Notes: a model not told the origin generated them from the letters alone. Shown: positions 45,516 to 57,807, counted from the stretch's first letter. The stretch: DNA of 64,000 nt from Glossina fuscipes (GCF_014805625.2 NW_023998453.1:1012921-1076920); one strand, 5' to 3'. Made by a program: numbers and translations.

Positions 45516-48500
45516 TTCAGTGTGGTTGTTCGTTTATTTTGAAAATTTGAAAGCTTATCACAAAGTTAACGGCAATCTATTAAAAATTCAAAGTTTAGTT
45601 TCAGGCTCGCGTAGAATTTGCTTTGAAAGCAAATTATATGTAAACTAAATTATTGTTTATCTATTTTAGAGCATTGCATTAATCGATAAGCTTGAAAGCT
45701 TCGTATAGAAATGTGAAAAAGACATAAATAATCGTCTTAAGCATAAGCTCGAGCTCCGAATGGAATGTGGTTTTAGGAAACTATCTCATTGCACTAATCT
45801 GCAAGGATCTAATAAATTCTATTAATGTTTTACAGCACATGTGTTTTTAAAAGTAAATTAAATTGATGACTTGAATCATTGAGCAAAGACTTCGAACAGA
45901 ATAGTATGCAGCAAGAAAAGCTCGAACTTTCCGTAAGATTAGATAGGCGAAATGTGGTACTTTTACTTATGATTAAGTTAATAATTTGATGAACAAAATT
46001 AGTATAAAAGAATTTTTTTGGTCTTTTTTTAGTACCTGCAGCGAAGTGTGTTAGGGAAGGAGGCAAATGGTTTTGTTGTGTCGTAATTAGAGACCAAATC
46101 CAGGTTTCTACGACATTTTATATTTTCGTTGTTTTCAATGGAATGATATTTAGAAGGATTTTTCAAAATGTTAACTTAACGATGTTGACGAAACCCTGAA
46201 CCAAGTTTTCCACTACCCTAAATACTTTCGAAACGTGTCTATAAGTACTGAACTAGCTATCTTAAATTGTCAGTGTAAAATTCAATTTTCACTTTAACAC
46301 ATGTATGGGAAACGTGAAACACGTTTGCACAGACACAAAGATATTTGCAATAACAAGGACCCTTTTGTTGTTTGTACATTATGTGCATAAAGAATTTAAT
46401 TTTTTTTTCCCCAGACGAAATTTTCTTTTCATTGGAGCACGGGTGTACACTTAACAGTTACAATGTATTAAGGAAGTTCATTAGCCGACAAGTTTTTTGC
46501 CATGTTTCAAAGAAAAATTTTCTTAAATTCATGACTTTCTTGAAACTGTTCACATTTTGTGAGCCACTAATTTATTAAATACGACTGCTGCGAAGTTGGA
46601 GTTGATTTTCTGAGAAGCTGTGGCTGAAAACAGACAGACATATGCGAATTTTCGCCTTTTTAAACACTAACATATTTGTCATCAACGCTCGCAATTAATT
46701 TCCAATTGTTTTCTAGCTAACTGCATCTTTACGACAAGCCAACTTAACCATTTCCGTAACCTCAGCTGCTTTTTTTTCCAGTTTAATTCAAATTAATGTA
46801 ATTTTAAATCGTTTCGTTTATTTTATATTTTAGGAAATGTGTTCAACATGATATAAAAAATGAAGAGTTTAGGAGCAAATATTCTCCTCTAAAGTAATAG
46901 CGAGATTAGGGAAAAAGTATTAAAAAAAAAAATCCTTGTGAACTAAAAAAAAGCAAAGAAAACCAAATAAACGGAAAAAGCAATATTTATAGCAACTCTT
47001 TTATAGCTCTTTGATATGAGAGTACTGTGAGTTTCGACATTTTGTCCTAAAATTAATTCTTAACCTTAAAATTTTGTCATAAGCAAGTTTGAAGAAAGAA
47101 ATCGCTGCTTGTAGTTTGGCAATAACGTGGGCGGGAAAAACGCCAGACCTGAGAATCGCAGTGTCATCGGAAATTTTTTTTATTTGCAGGAACTTGAGAC
47201 AAGCGTTTGCGATAGGTGCTACCTACGCCAGTTTAAAAGAAAAAATAATGTAGCATCGTAAATGAGATCCAGTTCTTTACATTTATTGAACGATAACTTG
47301 TAAACAACCTACACAGTACAAGTATCAATCCCTCACTTCTTTACGCCCAAAACTTCGGAAAATATGAGTACGCCAAGCATTATTTTAGGAAGCAACTAAT
47401 TTCAATTTGCAGAATTTAATTGTACACCAAATATATGTAAGATCTCGTCAGTCCTTATTTGTATGCCCTGAAGCATAAATACTCTAACAGCAATTTCAGT
47501 AGACACGCTGTAGGGAAAATATTTTGTAAAGAGTTCCTAGAAAAAATTCCAAAGCCTTTTTCTCGTTTGATTAAGTAGTTTTTCTTTGCCTCAAACATAT
47601 CAGATAATTGTAAGATTGAAGATATCCTCAAGTGGTGTTTCTCAAGGAATAGTAATATATGAGCATCGAATGTGAATAAAGCGAGTCTGCTTAGAGAATT
47701 CGATTTCAAGAAATTGAAAGAATGCTTTCATTTGTATTAAAAATAAAATTTCAAGCAATCATTGCGGGTATGGCCAACATTTTACGCCTCATTGCTTACA
47801 TCAATTAGCTTTGAAACTTGGTTGGTTTTCTTTTTTTTTCTAATTTTCTAGCTTTTCGACAGGAGGTGCATACATAATTGCAAAGTTTGTTTTGTTTGCT
47901 TGTACGAGATAGCGTTCACAGTTATTCGATAACTATAGCGCAGGGCACATCGATTGCATTTGCATCGTGCATCATGCCTCAACTGTTAAAATAAAATTTA
48001 GTTATACCTGTTGCAGAGCTTACATTACGTTGCTAAAGTAAAGGTTGTATAAAAAACATATCTTGCAGGGCGCATGGATTGTTATGGATTGAATCATCAA
48101 AATTAATACATAAATTAAAAGTTGCAATGAGGTGGACTTTTCTCCAGAAAGCCACTGGAAAAATAAAATGTTGTCTGACATCTAAACTTATAGTGCTACT
48201 TTGAAAGCAGTTGACCCGTTCCTTTGGTTCTGACTGGGAATGAAGATAAACTTACCCAAGTCGTTCGTATTTGGTAAAAACGATAAACGATGACGTCTTA
48301 AAATTGCAAACTTTCGCTACAAAAGACTGATAGCTTCGGAAACTTGAACAGCCGTCGAGTGAAGCAAAACGTCTGAAATCCAAACCTTTTTTAGCTTTTG
48401 GATTTACCAAGTTCTAAAAATTTACTGTTCGAAATTTAGTCATATATATTCTAAACATTAGATATATACTTCCGTTTGTGACATTTTGCTCTGTACGATA

Positions 48501-49304
48501 AAATAGTAGCTTAAGTTTTCTAAAAAATATTTAAAAGTTGGCAATATTTGTCTGGGTCTGGGTCAGTTTCAAAAAAATGTTCTCATCAATCAATTATCAA
48601 GCCTGTGATTAACAAAATGCATTAGAAGTGCTATCCATTGATTCGAGGACATCTGTACCAAAAATCAATGTGAATATAAAATTTTTCTTTGTTAGTTTAA
48701 GATATCATATAATATTCAGAAAAATATAATGTTTTTTTTGCTTTGTATAGCTGTTATGTAAATGAGTTTTTTAGTTAGCCGGCTATCTCAAGTTTACAGT
48801 GTGCATGAAATTCGGTTTCTTGCTACTTTAATTACCTACCTGTCTGTAACAATTAGAAGCTAAAAAAAAAACTCTAATTCAAACGATGTTCCTAAGTTTA
48901 GCACATCCATAATGGGTCGCTTCTTCTTGGTACGTGCACTGAAAGCTATGTTATGAGTTTGTTGTAGTATGATGGCTTAAAAGTTTCCATTGATTCAAGA
49001 GTTTACACATTTTTCCTTCTGAATATTTATATATTCGCATGCAAAATGGTTGTTTATTACAATACATCGTCTTTTGTTATGTTATGACTAGACTTAAACT
49101 AGAGGTTATAAATTAAAGGCTTATATATGTATGCATCTTCGTTTGAAAGTTCCAATTTTGTAAAATACTTTTTTAAGCACTTTTTTCGTTTATTATGTAG
49201 TTCATCAAGGATTACACTGCCGAGTCAGTGATACTCATCAGTCAGTTTCGGCTTCACCGATTAAGTTGTTTCTATTTACCAGCGTGATTTTCTAAAATAT
49301 TCAA
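45516..49304. other. Noncoding AT-rich DNA
   Basis: No supportable gene. Frames at 45,830-46,066 and 47,455-47,709 (minus) and 46,372-46,578 (plus) start at TTG and show no motif. I see no recognisable mobile element in this stretch. Confidence 0.5.
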
Positions 49305-49310
49305 TTTATT
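49305..49310 (-). terminator. Candidate poly(A) signal of the Gly/Ala-rich gene
   Basis: The minus strand reads AATAAA about 40 nt beyond the stop codon at 49351, a normal distance for a fly gene. Confidence 0.6.
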
Positions 49311-49350
49311 TTAAAACAGACATAAACTCTCTTTTTTTTGTAATATACAC

Positions 49351-51204
49351 TTACACAACGTAATTTAAAAGATCATTAACTACAACAGGATAAGGCGGTT
49401 GGGACCATGACGAAGCGTGAGCATGGGCATGAGCGTAATCGTGAGCTTGGGCGAAGGCATTGGCTGACGCCGCGCCGCCTGTACTAGGATGAGGAGCGGC
49501 GCCTCCTGCTCCGCCGGCTCCTCCACTTCCTCCTGCCCCTACACAGCCACCTTTACCACCTTTTCCTCCTTTACCGCCTGTGGAACCATCGGCACCATCA
49601 GGTCCATCAAGACCGTCGGCTCCATCTGGCCCACAAGGACCAGATGCATAATTAGCACTAGCAACTGCAAAAACAGCTGCACCACCGGCCGCACCCGCAG
49701 CACCACCACCGCCTCCTGCACCGCCACCAGCTCCACCAGCACTTGCAAGACTTGCGCCACCATCAGCGCCAGCGCCGCCGGAAGCACCACTAAATCCAAC
49801 ACCACCCGCTCCGCCACCACCGCCACCACCACCTGCACCAGCCCCACCTAGACTTCCGGCTCCTCCAAATCCCCCGAGCCCACCAAGTCCACTAGCACTA
49901 CCAGCGCCTCCACCACCACCACCGCCTCCTCCAGCTATTACGCCTAGGCCCCCAGAACCACCTAACCCACCCAGACCTCCAGCGCTACCTGCTTGCCCTG
50001 CACCTCCGCCAGCGCTAGCAGAAACACCAGCTCCTCCTCCAAGTCCGCTAGCCACGTCAGCACTACTAAAACTATTGTAAAAACTAAGGCCACCAAAACC
50101 ATCGTATCCGCCACTGCTACCAGTACCGCCGCTAAAACCAGCACCGCTGCTACCAACTACACCGCCCTCATCGCCTGAACTTCCCTGACTGCTGCTAGCA
50201 CCATTGCCAGCACCATTGCCAGCACCATCGGTAGCACCATCGGCAGCACCATCGGCAGCACCACTACCAGTTCCGCTGCTAGCACCGTTGCCAGCACCGT
50301 TGCCAGCACTTTTGCCAGCACCACTGTCAGCACCGCTGCCAGCACCATCGGCGGCATCATCAGCAGCACCATTACCAGCTCCGCTGCTAGCACCGCTGTC
50401 AGCACCGTTGCCAGCTCCGCTGCTAGCACCGCTGCCAGCACCGTTGCCAGCACCGCTGTCAGCATTCTCGTTAGCACCTTTACCAGCTCCATTGCCACTA
50501 TTGTCGTCAGCTCCGTTGGCAGCACCAGCATTAGCAGCGCCTCCAGTAGCCCCTCCTAAGCCACCAGAAGCACCGGCGTCAGCCGCAGCAGCATTAACTC
50601 CCCCACCAAGTCCGTCGTTTCCAGTCCAACCCCCAAAATCATAAGCAATACCAGAACTTTCGCCATTCCCAGTGCCACCGCCGCCAGCCCCGTATGAACC
50701 TAGGCCGCCCGCAGCATCTACAACCACACTACCACCATAAGCGCCGGCATCGCCTGCGTCACTCCCAACAGAAACCCCGGCTGCTGCCAGGACATCATCT
50801 AATTTTTCTACATATTCTCCTTCTAATCCAATTTTTGGTTTATAAGAGCCATCATCGGCACCTACTGGTGGATTATATGACCCATCGTCACCATTCGTAC
50901 CACCGCCAGAACCGCCAGAGGCAGCACCAGCACTAGCACCATGACCAGCAACGGACACTAGTACGCCTGGATGTTGCACGACCACGTAATGATGATGGGG
51001 ATCATGATGGCCTCCCGGCAAACTTACCAAAGGTAGAAAACTTGCCTTGGTAACGGAACCGTGCAGAGCGATTACAACGGTTAATAATAAAACCTTGAAA
51101 TAAAATTGAAAACACACACCAAAAAAAAAAAAATTAATAGTATAATATAAAAATTTTACAAAATCCAGCAGCAACTTATCACAACATACCGACAATGTCC
51201 TCAT
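49351..51204 (-). CDS. Gly/Ala-rich secreted structural protein, two exons
   Basis: Exon 1 is 51204-51190 (MRTLS) and exon 2 is 51093-49351, giving 585 residues. The intron (51189-51094, 96 nt) starts GTATGT and ends TTTCAAG. Splicing joins MRTLS to VLLLTVVIALHGSVTKA, a textbook signal peptide, which supports both splice sites. The mature N-terminus is His-rich (PGGHHDPHHHYVVV), followed by two DDGSY-[NK]-P motifs at about residues 75-92 and a short helical LDDVLAAAGV. Residues about 120-480 are Gly/Ala/Ser/Asn/Asp repeats: pentads such as GAGNG-ASSGA, then GGLGG runs. Residues 490-522 form 11 collagen-like Gly-X-Y triplets between two cysteines, the only ones in the mature chain. The C-terminus is AH-repeats and PPYPVVVNDLLNYVV. 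It is probably a cuticle, eggshell or silk-like matrix protein; I recognise no exact family. Confidence 0.87.
   Translation of the reverse strand: MRTLSVCCDKLLLDFVKFLYYTINFFFFGVCFQFYFKVLLLTVVIALHGSVTKASFLPLVSLPGGHHDPHHHYVVVQHPGVLVSVAGHGASAGAASGGSGGGTNGDDGSYNPPVGADDGSYKPKIGLEGEYVEKLDDVLAAAGVSVGSDAGDAGAYGGSVVVDAAGGLGSYGAGGGGTGNGESSGIAYDFGGWTGNDGLGGGVNAAAADAGASGGLGGATGGAANAGAANGADDNSGNGAGKGANENADSGAGNGAGSGASSGAGNGADSGASSGAGNGAADDAADGAGSGADSGAGKSAGNGAGNGASSGTGSGAADGAADGATDGAGNGAGNGASSSQGSSGDEGGVVGSSGAGFSGGTGSSGGYDGFGGLSFYNSFSSADVASGLGGGAGVSASAGGGAGQAGSAGGLGGLGGSGGLGVIAGGGGGGGGGAGSASGLGGLGGFGGAGSLGGAGAGGGGGGGGAGGVGFSGASGGAGADGGASLASAGGAGGGAGGGGGAAGAAGGAAVFAVASANYASGPCGPDGADGLDGPDGADGSTGGKGGKGGKGGCVGAGGSGGAGGAGGAAPHPSTGGAASANAFAQAHDYAHAHAHASSWSQPPYPVVVNDLLNYVV
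51094..51189 (-). other. 96-nt intron with no in-frame stop
   Basis: Donor GTATGTTGTG, polypyrimidine run of 13 T, acceptor TTTCAAG. Its length is a multiple of three and it contains no stop in the coding frame, so retention would insert 32 residues rather than truncate the protein. The inserted residues would disrupt the signal peptide with a Phe-rich stretch. Confidence 0.8.
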
Positions 51205-51332
51205 TTTTTTTAACACATTGAACTAATTTTTTTTTTAAATATATTTTCTTTTAGTGTATAACACACAAAACTTTTCGATTTTCTCCGCTTCACTTCAATG
51301 TTCTGTCGTGCACTCGGAGATCGATTTAACTA

Positions 51333-51365
51333 TGATTTTTGCAATACAGTGTTAAGCAATTTATA
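51333..51365 (-). promoter_or_regulatory. TATA box and initiator of the Gly/Ala-rich gene
   Basis: On the minus strand CTATAAATTG places TATAAA at 51365-51360. A TCATAGT sequence resembling the fly initiator lies at 51335-51329, giving a start near 51333, 32 nt downstream. This predicts a 5' UTR of about 129 nt. TATA-plus-initiator promoters are usual for fly cuticle and eggshell genes (established knowledge). Confidence 0.6.
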
Positions 51366-53999
51366 GGAACCAAGGTTGACGTCGGATCACTTTATGTAGA
51401 ATGTTTACAAATTAGTCTACAATGCAATACAATATTAATACAGATAAATGCATTGATATATGTGTTATTGAGTTAAATAGTGTATGGGGTCGATTGGTAG
51501 TGGGTTGTAAAGTGTTTACTTTAAGGTTCTTTAAACTCAATGCAGCCATCGTAAGGCTTTACTTGGTGTAAGTAAATCACGAAGTCACAATGATCGGTAC
51601 TAGCGCGTCAGAGCAGATCTTAAAAAAGATTGGTAAGATTCAGGACGCTCCGAATCTCATTTCTACTTTGATTCATTCGCAAATTGACCGGAGTCATCAC
51701 TGCGTGCATTGAAATGAATTTATGAATGATACGAGCTATCACTATGAAAACACTTATCGAATATTTATCTACAAATATATGTATTTATATGTATGCGTTC
51801 AGAGTAGCGTGTAATATTTCTTAACATTTATTGACAATTATTAAAAAAATTCTTTTTACATACATTTGTTGGTATTTTTCTCTTAAAACCACTTACTGTG
51901 TTCTAATTTTATATGCGAACACTCGTACTACGATTTATATTAACAGAAACAATATTTATTATATATATTGTAACGTTTCAGATAAGTTAATAAATTCCAA
52001 TATTTGTAAAATTCTATGCATTGCAGCTAAACATGAACTTGAAATAAGCTCTTAACCAGTTTAAGATTAGTAAACCGCTTTTTTTTTCTTCTATTTCCTT
52101 ATATATTCCTTGGCAGATCTAGTCGAAGTGGGTGAAGATTGAAAACTACATGAAGACTTTTTCTTAATTAACATAAGAAAAACTGTCTCGATTTGTCAAT
52201 CGAGAAAGAAGAAAATAATTACCGTTCGTTTCATAATTAATTTTTTTTCTTTCTTTTACTTAGGTGTTTAGGTTTAGGTGTTTTAAAAATAATTTAATTA
52301 ATTAGAAATTCATTTACCGTATGCATAAGTATTTGTAATGAGTGTATATAATATTTCTTGTTCTCTCTATTTACTTTTTTACAGCTGATCAATGGTTAAC
52401 ACTGATATGTGTAATACAGGTTTAACAAGTTCACTTGAATCATTTGTCTTATTAATCTTTTTTAGGTTAATTTGTATTGTTCTGCATTCGCGCTGTAAAA
52501 TAAATATTTTATGGAATAATGACGTAATTAGATTATTTTTCTGGTTTCTTATTTATATCGTATAGAAATGTTTATTATTAAATTTATTTCAAAATTACGA
52601 GGGAATTGCGTGGCGACTATGTTGTGTCCATCAAGAAATCCATTATTGCCATTATAATTATCATTATTATTATTGTTATTTTTAATAACAAATACAATTT
52701 CTTGCTATAAAGTAAAATTAATGGTAAACTTTTATTATCCAGAAATATATATGCGCAGCTTACGCAGCAATTTGATAATCTAAGTAATTCAGTCGTTATT
52801 GTAACTTTCTTTCTTTTAGCTAAGCTTCAAGTAAGATGTATATGAATAACAAAAGTTTGAAAGTTTTCAACTTTTTTAAGTTTAGAATCTTTCGCGTTCT
52901 GTCGCAAGCAAACTTATCTTCCTATTAAGATCGATATTAACTACAACATCAGTTGCCCAAGGTTAACAAGATGGCATCGTTGTCCACCTTGTATTAAAAT
53001 TTCAATTATCGCGCGTTATTCATACGTGATATGGATATTTATCAAACAATTATTATTGAATAATATTTCCAAGCGAATGGAAATATTTTAATCATTATTC
53101 TTGAATAATTCTCCAATCATTCTTTATTCTCCGGTTTGGATGATGTATTAAGGCAATTTGCTTCACAGATGCATGTTTGGAAAATTTTCAAAAAAAAAAA
53201 ATGCTTATAGGGATAGGGATGGATATTCCATAAAATCCGTATTCTATGAAAAATTAAATATACATTGCTAAGCATCGTGTGTTTAGGATTTTTGCGTTCA
53301 TTTGAAAACAATTTGGCTCTTATTTGACAATGTGCGTATACCAGTCGTTATTATTTTTGTCTGAAAGTCTGTTCTGTCATTTTTTTTTTTTTTTTTTTTT
53401 TTTAGATATCTTATGCTATTTCAAATGGCAAAATAATAAAACGATCGTCTTCTGTGCTTCGAAATCTGAATATTGCTGAACCAACTACAGGCATGGAGTT
53501 CTCTTAAGTTTTTATTCATCGTAAGTGAATTTGCGAACAAAATTGTGCTACGTTCTATCTTTTTCTGAAAAGTAAATTAACGCAGGGGGCTAACGATGAC
53601 CAGGCGCGAGAATTAGGCATCTATATACTCCAAGGAGTCCCGAATTGTATGAACATAATAATAAGCAGAAGAGGAGCATTGCCTTTCACCAAACCTTTTT
53701 CGCTACCATTTGCCTAAATTGATATGGGGATACAATACACCAAATAAATAGTTATTCTTCTTTATTTGTCTAGGAGATAAATACCATTATGATCCATAAC
53801 AAAAATATGTAACATGACAAGGTTGGGAGTAATGTTATCTACGCCTTAAAATGCTTGAAGCTAGGCTTATAACGACGAAATGCATAAACCCAGCGACAAT
53901 CACGCTTAGCAACTATCAGTAAACTGTCGGTTACACTTCACATATTCACCTTTGCTCGCAAGACGGAATAAGTGACAATTTTCATTAAAAGTTTTATAG
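51366..53999. other. Upstream intergenic DNA
   Basis: AT-rich with a long poly(T) at about 53,382-53,403. No gene supported. Regulatory sites of the Gly/Ala-rich gene presumably lie in the first kilobase, but I cannot identify specific ones. Confidence 0.5.
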
Positions 54000-54004
54000 A
54001 GGAC

Positions 54005-54275
54005 TTATGTAGGAGAATCCAGTTCATAGTCAGTCTTATATCGTGGTAGAGCCAAGGAAATGTAGTGCCTAGAAATTCTACACGCGACAATAAAGCCAAA
54101 TTCCTGCAGTACGACTAATGAGTCTACTATGCATTTAATAAGCTTAGCCACCAGACTGTTCTCATAAGGAGGAAGTATTCTGTGTGCTCCTAATCCAAGC
54201 TCACAAACGATGATTAAGAAAAGTTGAATCTGAACAGATTTCAAAAACTGTACATAACCATTATAAGTTGGTTAT
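54005..54275 (-). pseudogene. Decayed non-LTR reverse-transcriptase C-terminal fragment
   Basis: The minus frame reads YNGYVQFLKSVQIQLFLI, then GLGAHRILPPYENSLV, then a KLIKCIVDSLVVLQEFGF stretch and RISRHY. The 'LPPYENxL' and 'F.IKLI.G.IDS..LL..I.F.VP.R.SRHY' pattern is also present at 57,448-57,800, where it is better preserved. Here about 20 residues between the two motifs are missing. It is the 3' end of a jockey-like non-LTR element, 5' truncated. Confidence 0.85.
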
Positions 54276-54554
54276 CAAACAACTAAGATATACCCGATAA
54301 TAGGGCTAACTCGAAATTTATATAAAACTTCTTGTGGGATTTAAGGATCATAAAGATCCTTAGTCCACCTAAATTATTAATCACCGAGTGCACTTGAATG
54401 CCAATTTACTGTCGACGATGACCTCGATTTATTGGGAAATCTTTTTACAAGGTAAAGCTAAGAAATTTATATAAACATTTCACGTTTGCAACAAAAGCAG
54501 CATACAGATAGGCAATGGCGCATACAGTCAGGCAATTGTAAGAACTAAAAGCTA

Positions 54555-54955
54555 TTCAGTATGTAGTTGTTATGATTGTAGAGTAATTTTTGGCTAAAGT
54601 TGATTGATCAACTGCTAAGCTATTCATAAGGTTTTTGAGAGTTTCAGCTGGATTTTCGTCTGATATGTCTTGCAATTCCTTGTTTTCAACCTTTTTGGTC
54701 CTGCAGGTCGTTCTTTGTTATTGACATCAAAATCATTACTTTTAAACCGTTCAAACCAAAACCGATCATGGGGATGTGATGGCAGTAAATTTCTTTAAAT
54801 GAAGCAACAAAATTATTGAATGTCAACAATGCGATTTTGACGTTTCCATGAATAGCGTCTGTATATGTTGAATAACTCGACATTACTGAATGGGATGCTG
54901 TTTTTTTATTTTGTAGGGAAAGATGGAATTCATCGAATTTAATCGTTCCGTACAT
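54555..54955 (-). pseudogene. mariner transposase N-terminal fragment, frameshifted
   Basis: One frame from the ATG at 54955 gives the start of the DNA-binding region (LQNKKTASHSV). At about 54,766-54,690 a different frame carries RFWFERFKSNDFDVNNKERP, the hallmark linker of mariner transposases between the two helix-turn-helix motifs. After a further frame change ENKELQDISDENPAETLKNL and LAVDQSTLAKN match the second helix-turn-helix, ending at a stop at about 54557. At least two frameshifts and loss of the DDD catalytic half make it inactive. No inverted repeats were found. Confidence 0.88.
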
Positions 54956-56199
54956 TGATACTTTGCATTACCATATTATTTTCACCAATAAATGTTGCTG
55001 ATCAAAATACATGCAAGCACCCATCGGTAAGACCCTGTGTACTATAGATGTTTTTCGTATCTTCAACACCTATACGTATAGATAGTTACACTCTTGGAAA
55101 ATTTAAAAAAAAAAGCCTTTATGTGCAGCCTTGTGCAGAGTAAGTGTAAGTGTAACAAATTTATTTCAATATAATTATTTCAATATTTTCTCTTTGACAA
55201 TTTCTCCCAAAACGTGCATGTGTAAATATATAAATAAATATGCGCAAAAATTTAGATGCATATCATAATTGCGTAAAATCATATTCAGGCAAAATGAATT
55301 ACAGTTTATCGGAAAGTTATTTACTCTGGTTTAAATTACGAACTCTTTGAATATTATTTATGGGCGGTAACAGCATTAATGTATGCTTACATTCGCAAAC
55401 ACGTTTATCCATTTGCATGTTTATTTATGCAAATGCGAAGTTCGATAGGAATTTCAATTATTTCAACCAGCTTTAATGGTGAAGAATGTTTTATGGAAAT
55501 TTGAAAGTTATGTTAACATGACAGGAAAACTTCAAAATCCTATACTAAAGCGAATTGTCATTGCAATCATGTCGTGCTAAACTAAACTAGTTTTTCGATC
55601 TCTTATCATAAAATTGTTCTCCTGAAATTCAAATTATTATATAACAAAAAAAAAAAAAATGTAAAAAGTGTAATATCTTATGACGAATATAACAGCATAG
55701 GGTATTTAACGAGCAATGGTTGGCTTCATTCGTGTTCGAATGTTTTACGTATTTTTAGAATATAATTGAAATGAGTGGGGAAAAATTCATTTAAAACAAA
55801 TTGTTTGATTTATATGAAATAATTTTTTCTCTAATTATGTGGTCCTATCTATATACATTTGATTTGTAGGTAAATGCACAGATATATAAACGTAATTGTA
55901 CGCGTGTGGTTTCAATGTGCTTATGAAAGCAACCGCAATTGCACTTGTTTCTTGCCACTTGTTATTATGAATACATTCCCCTGTCAATCGATATGTGTTT
56001 GTCTATCGGTAAAATCATATTTAATGACTTTAACCGCACGCTGTCTTTTTCTTTTGTTTTTATATCCAAACTTTAACCTGCTTAGAAATTATAACTTATT
56101 TATCTAAATTGTACAACAGAAGTGTTTCTTATCTAATTAAGTGCATAAAAAAAGTATATAAAAAAAATTAATTTATTAGCATAGAAAACCAAAGAAAAC
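54956..56199. other. Noncoding AT-rich DNA
   Basis: No gene seen. Poly(A) lies at about 55647-55659. The short frame at 55,874-56,107 shows no motif. Confidence 0.5.
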
Positions 56200-56935
56200 A
56201 AGTAAGAAATTGATATTCGATTGCAACCGAACCTTTTATACCCACCATTGGTCATCCTATAGAATATTCAAAAAAGCAATAATATAAACTTGTATATTTT
56301 CGAATATTGTGTGTGTGTGTGGGGGGCGTGGCTGATTTTTGATATTCTTATAGAATAGTCTATGAGCAATGAACACAAGAAACATTAAGCAAAGCTGTTC
56401 TCAGTTTTGCTTGAGGGCGTTATACGCATGTTCTTTGATTTGCTTGGACCATTTCAGCCAACTAGTAAACTTTTCCCATTTTTGTACCGATATAACAGCA
56501 TTGTTCGTAGGATGTGTTTTCAAATGTTGATACTTTTTTTTGTTGTAGTCTGTGAGTAATGAACAAAAACTCATTTTTTTACTTCTTTTGAAAAACGGAG
56601 GTGCGAGAGCCGTATTATACCGTAAGTGTATCCTTCGATCGACTTGGCCCATCTTCAATACCAACCTGCGTGCAAAAACTTCCATTTTTGGTGCCAAGTT
56701 TAAAGCTGAGAGCTTTATTTTCGCGGCTAGGAGAATATTTACAATAGACCTTACACAGGCGGCAAGATGGACGGACGGACATGCTTAAACTGATTCAGAA
56801 TTTGATGCTGATCAAGGATATATATATATTTTGCGGGGGCTCTGAAGTTTCATTCTGAGCGTTGCCAACGTTTTGACAAAATGAGTATACCACTTATCCT
56901 TCGGTGATTAGTATAAAAAAAACGAACCATTACTT
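56200..56935. mobile_element. mini-me-like repeat, near full length
   Basis: The left end AAACAAGTAAGAAATTGATA leads into the stem TTCGATTGCAACCGAA and TTATACCCACCATTGGTC. The right part has GACGGACGGACATGC, GATTCAGAATTTGATGC, a (TA)n tract at 56,818-56,829, CTGAGCGTTGCCAACG and TTTTGACAAAATGAGTATAC, ending in GATTAGTATAAAA. The short frames inside are repeat-derived. Confidence 0.8.
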
Positions 56936-56993
56936 TGTATTTGCGTCAATTATATATGTAAGTTAGTGATACATGTATATATATATAAATATA

Positions 56994-57012
56994 GGAGAGA
57001 GAGAGAGAGAGC
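56994..57012. repeat. (GA)n microsatellite
   Basis: A clean dinucleotide run, GAGAGAGA, next to a short (TA)n tract at 56,975-56,985. Confidence 0.85.
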
Positions 57013-57234
57013 GAAAGATATGCTTTTTTCATTCACAGACTTGCTTTGAGGGTAAATGAAAAGTTCCCAGAACATAAACGATAAAACAAGTTTAGAATTG
57101 AAAGAATTACTTTGCATTTTTTGTTAAACTCAATAAATTACTAACGATACACATGTAGACCTATTGCAATTTCTATGTTTAAGATGTGATAAATGACGAA
57201 ACACAGGAAATATAAATATTGTGAAAACCAGTGA

Positions 57235-57807
57235 TTGCTCCACGACTTCAGTTTTGATATTTGCAAGAAGAGATTCTCGGAATTTATTAAGGATATTCTG
57301 TCAACTTTTCGATGCATCCTTGAATTATTAATTATGCGTAGTACGAACTATAAAGTGCACGGGCGTGGAAATTCAGTTCCATTTTCTGTGAATGCAGCAG
57401 CAGACAGCGATAGGTTTGGAAGACGTTTGCAAAGGAATTTGGGTTGGGTCCCGATTGCCACTCTTCCACCCTATGAAAATAGGTTGCTTCTGTTATCCTT
57501 ACCGTCACTGGAGAAACGTAGATTTGTTCTTGAGGTTTCCTTCTTAATCAAATTAATAAATGGTACAATTGACTCGCCCACATTACTTCGTGAGATAGGC
57601 TTTAATGTCCCTAACCGCTTCTCTAGGCACTTTATCTTGATAAGGCGTAGTCAATGCAAATATAATTATGAACTGTTTAACCCGCTCAGAGTTGTTTGCA
57701 AGAACCTAAACGACGTCTATCACTTATTCTCATTAACGGACTCTTTCAAGTCCATTAAAGCAACATTGCTTAATACGCGCGATTTACCTATGTCGTACTT
57801 GAACTAA
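57235..57807 (+). pseudogene. Non-LTR (jockey-like) reverse-transcriptase C-terminal fragment
   Basis: About the last 140 residues are well preserved: LGWVPIATLPPYENRLLLL, SLPSLEKRRFVLEVSFLIKL, INGTIDSPTLLREIGFNVPN, RFSRHFILIRRSQCKYNYEL and a FNPLRVVCKNLNDVYHLFSL block ending in a normal stop at 57807. These motifs mark the end of the ORF2 protein of jockey/CR1-type non-LTR elements. The polymerase core is absent, and the frame upstream of about 57,430 is not recognisable and starts at TTG, so the copy is 5' truncated. It is the youngest of the three such tails in the window. Confidence 0.9.

Noticed and set aside
49489..50644. Several long plus- and minus-strand frames (Thr/Ser-rich, Ala/Pro-rich, Val/Leu-rich)
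   Set aside because: They are other-frame readings of the GC-rich Gly/Ala repeats of the minus-strand gene at 49,351-51,204.
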